Below, piece after piece: positions 63,150 to 64,000 of a stretch of DNA of 64,000 nt. Source of the stretch: Peronospora farinosa (lineage: Eukaryota > Oomycota > Peronosporomycetes > Peronosporales > Peronosporaceae); assembly GCA_947646735.1 (NCBI GenBank), contig CANTFK010000054.1, positions 310,001-374,000 of the forward strand. The letters are read 5' to 3'. Position numbers and translations under genes: made by a program. The notes beneath the pieces are model-generated. The model had not been told where the DNA came from and searched no databases. It saw nothing but the letters and a program-made list of their open reading frames with translations. Each line of letters opens with the position of its first letter. Position 1 is the stretch's first letter.

Positions 63150-64000
63150 GGAAAGTGGCAATCCTCAATTATCTCAGGAACCCGAGTGAAAATTCACTCG
63201 CGAAGTAGACGAAACCAACACACGCTTGACGGAACGCTTCTGACGTACACGATGGACGTCTTTGATTCCCCGCGTGTCGTCATCCCTGCTGATGACGACC
63301 TTCGAGCGTGATTGGATCATGAATTTCACGACAGCCCAGCTGGCGGACACCTGGGTTGCGAGAAGACGTTTGCGGCTATATCTCGTGTAGTTTTCTGGCC
63401 GCGAATGTATAAGTACATCCAGAAATGGGTGCGCTCCTGTGAAACCTGTCAGCGTGTGAAGCCCACTCCGTCCTCACAAGCCCTATTACATCCGCTTTCA
63501 ATTGATACTCAAGCCTAGCGTTCGGTCAGCATGTATTTTGTTTTTGGACTTTCACCGGATGAACAGAAACGCACGGGCGTATTGGTAATAGAGGATCGAT
63601 TTTGCAAAATGGTGTATTGTGCTCCGGTCTCCACCAACATTACGGCGGAGACGAAAGCAAAGATCTTCATTGATCATATCTTCAGGCATCACAGCTTTCC
63701 AGAATCTATTGTTTCGGGCCCGCGTTTCACTTAGGCTTTCCGGGCCGAATTATTTTAGCTATCAGGCACGCGGTTGCTTATGTCTACGGCGGCCCATCAA
63801 AAGACGGATGGGCAATCGGAGCGTGTGAACAGAGTGCTCGACGATGTCTTTGGCACCTATGAAACATCGTTTTCGTCATAGAGTTCGTTTCATCCACTTG
63901 TCGAGTGTGCAATCTATAGTGCTGTACATGCGTCAACCGGGTTGACGCCTTTTTTCGTTAGCAACGCGAGGGATCCTCATGTTCCGGCGCTTCTTGCTCT
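63150..64000 (+). pseudogene. Decayed copy of element-B-like integrase, running off the right edge
   Basis: It aligns with element B from about 30375 onward at high nucleotide identity: DSPAGGHLGCEKTFAAISRVVFWPRM, CETCQRVKPTPSSQALL, FGLSPDEQKRTGVLVIEDRFCKMVY. It has in-frame TAGs (for example in VSCV* near 63390 and at 63518) and loss of the SDRDP block (ESIVSGPRFT). The left junction near 63.1 kb is not sharp. Confidence 0.88.

Noticed and set aside
1..64000. RXLR or Crinkler effector genes
   Set aside because: I looked for a signal peptide followed by RXLR/EER or LXLFLAK motifs and saw none that were convincing.
1..64000. Working tRNA or rRNA genes
   Set aside because: Only the two tRNA-like mobile inserts were found; neither folds as a functional tRNA by eye.

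Overview
This looks like oomycete nuclear DNA, probably a Phytophthora or downy-mildew type genome. The evidence is: no operons, intronless protein-coding genes, a START plus FYVE-finger protein with the N-terminus common in oomycetes, a eukaryotic RAD54L2/ATRX-type SNF2 ATPase, and repeat content dominated by Ty3/gypsy chromoviruses, non-LTR elements and pogo relics. The species cannot be fixed from the sequence alone.

Only two host genes are secure: the START/FYVE protein (minus strand, 7675-8946) and the SNF2 protein (minus strand, 49597-53457). A 131-codon ORF at 53895-54290 is a weak third candidate. Almost everything else recognisable is mobile.

Layout. 1-4195: a decayed Ty3/gypsy element (A) on the minus strand, running off the left edge, with an LTR that is internally duplicated. 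4196-5060: an array of short hairpin motifs that reappears at 44.6-45.1 kb. 6.2 kb: a LINE fragment. 11244-14310: a 5'-truncated LINE with a 15-bp target duplication. 15.6-21.2 kb: a very decayed LINE. 22018-37628: a nest in which chromovirus D (minus strand, 459/458-bp LTRs, GTTAC target duplication) was invaded by chromovirus B (plus strand, 320-bp LTRs, GCGAC target duplication). 39-42.3 kb: an endonuclease-RT LINE on the minus strand, itself interrupted by a 239-bp tRNA-derived SINE. 42.4-44 kb and 46.4-46.95 kb: two pogo-like transposase relics. 57.05-57.6 kb: a Ty1/copia RNase H relic. 57.7-61.15 kb: a Ty3 pol with a second, archaeal-type RNase H. 63.15-64 kb: a decayed relative of element B running off the right edge.

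Two observations stand out. First, elements A, B and D, LTRs and coding regions alike, are packed with short perfect inverted repeats (stems of 7-12 bp, short loops) far beyond chance; the neighbouring LINE and host genes do not show this. Second, D carries a 630-codon open frame on the strand opposite to its gag-pol, with a convincing coiled coil, starting 46 bp beyond its LTR. B has a shorter antisense coiled-coil frame at the equivalent place, between the integrase tail and the chromodomain. Together these suggest an undescribed accessory gene and an unusual sequence-shaping process in this chromovirus lineage.
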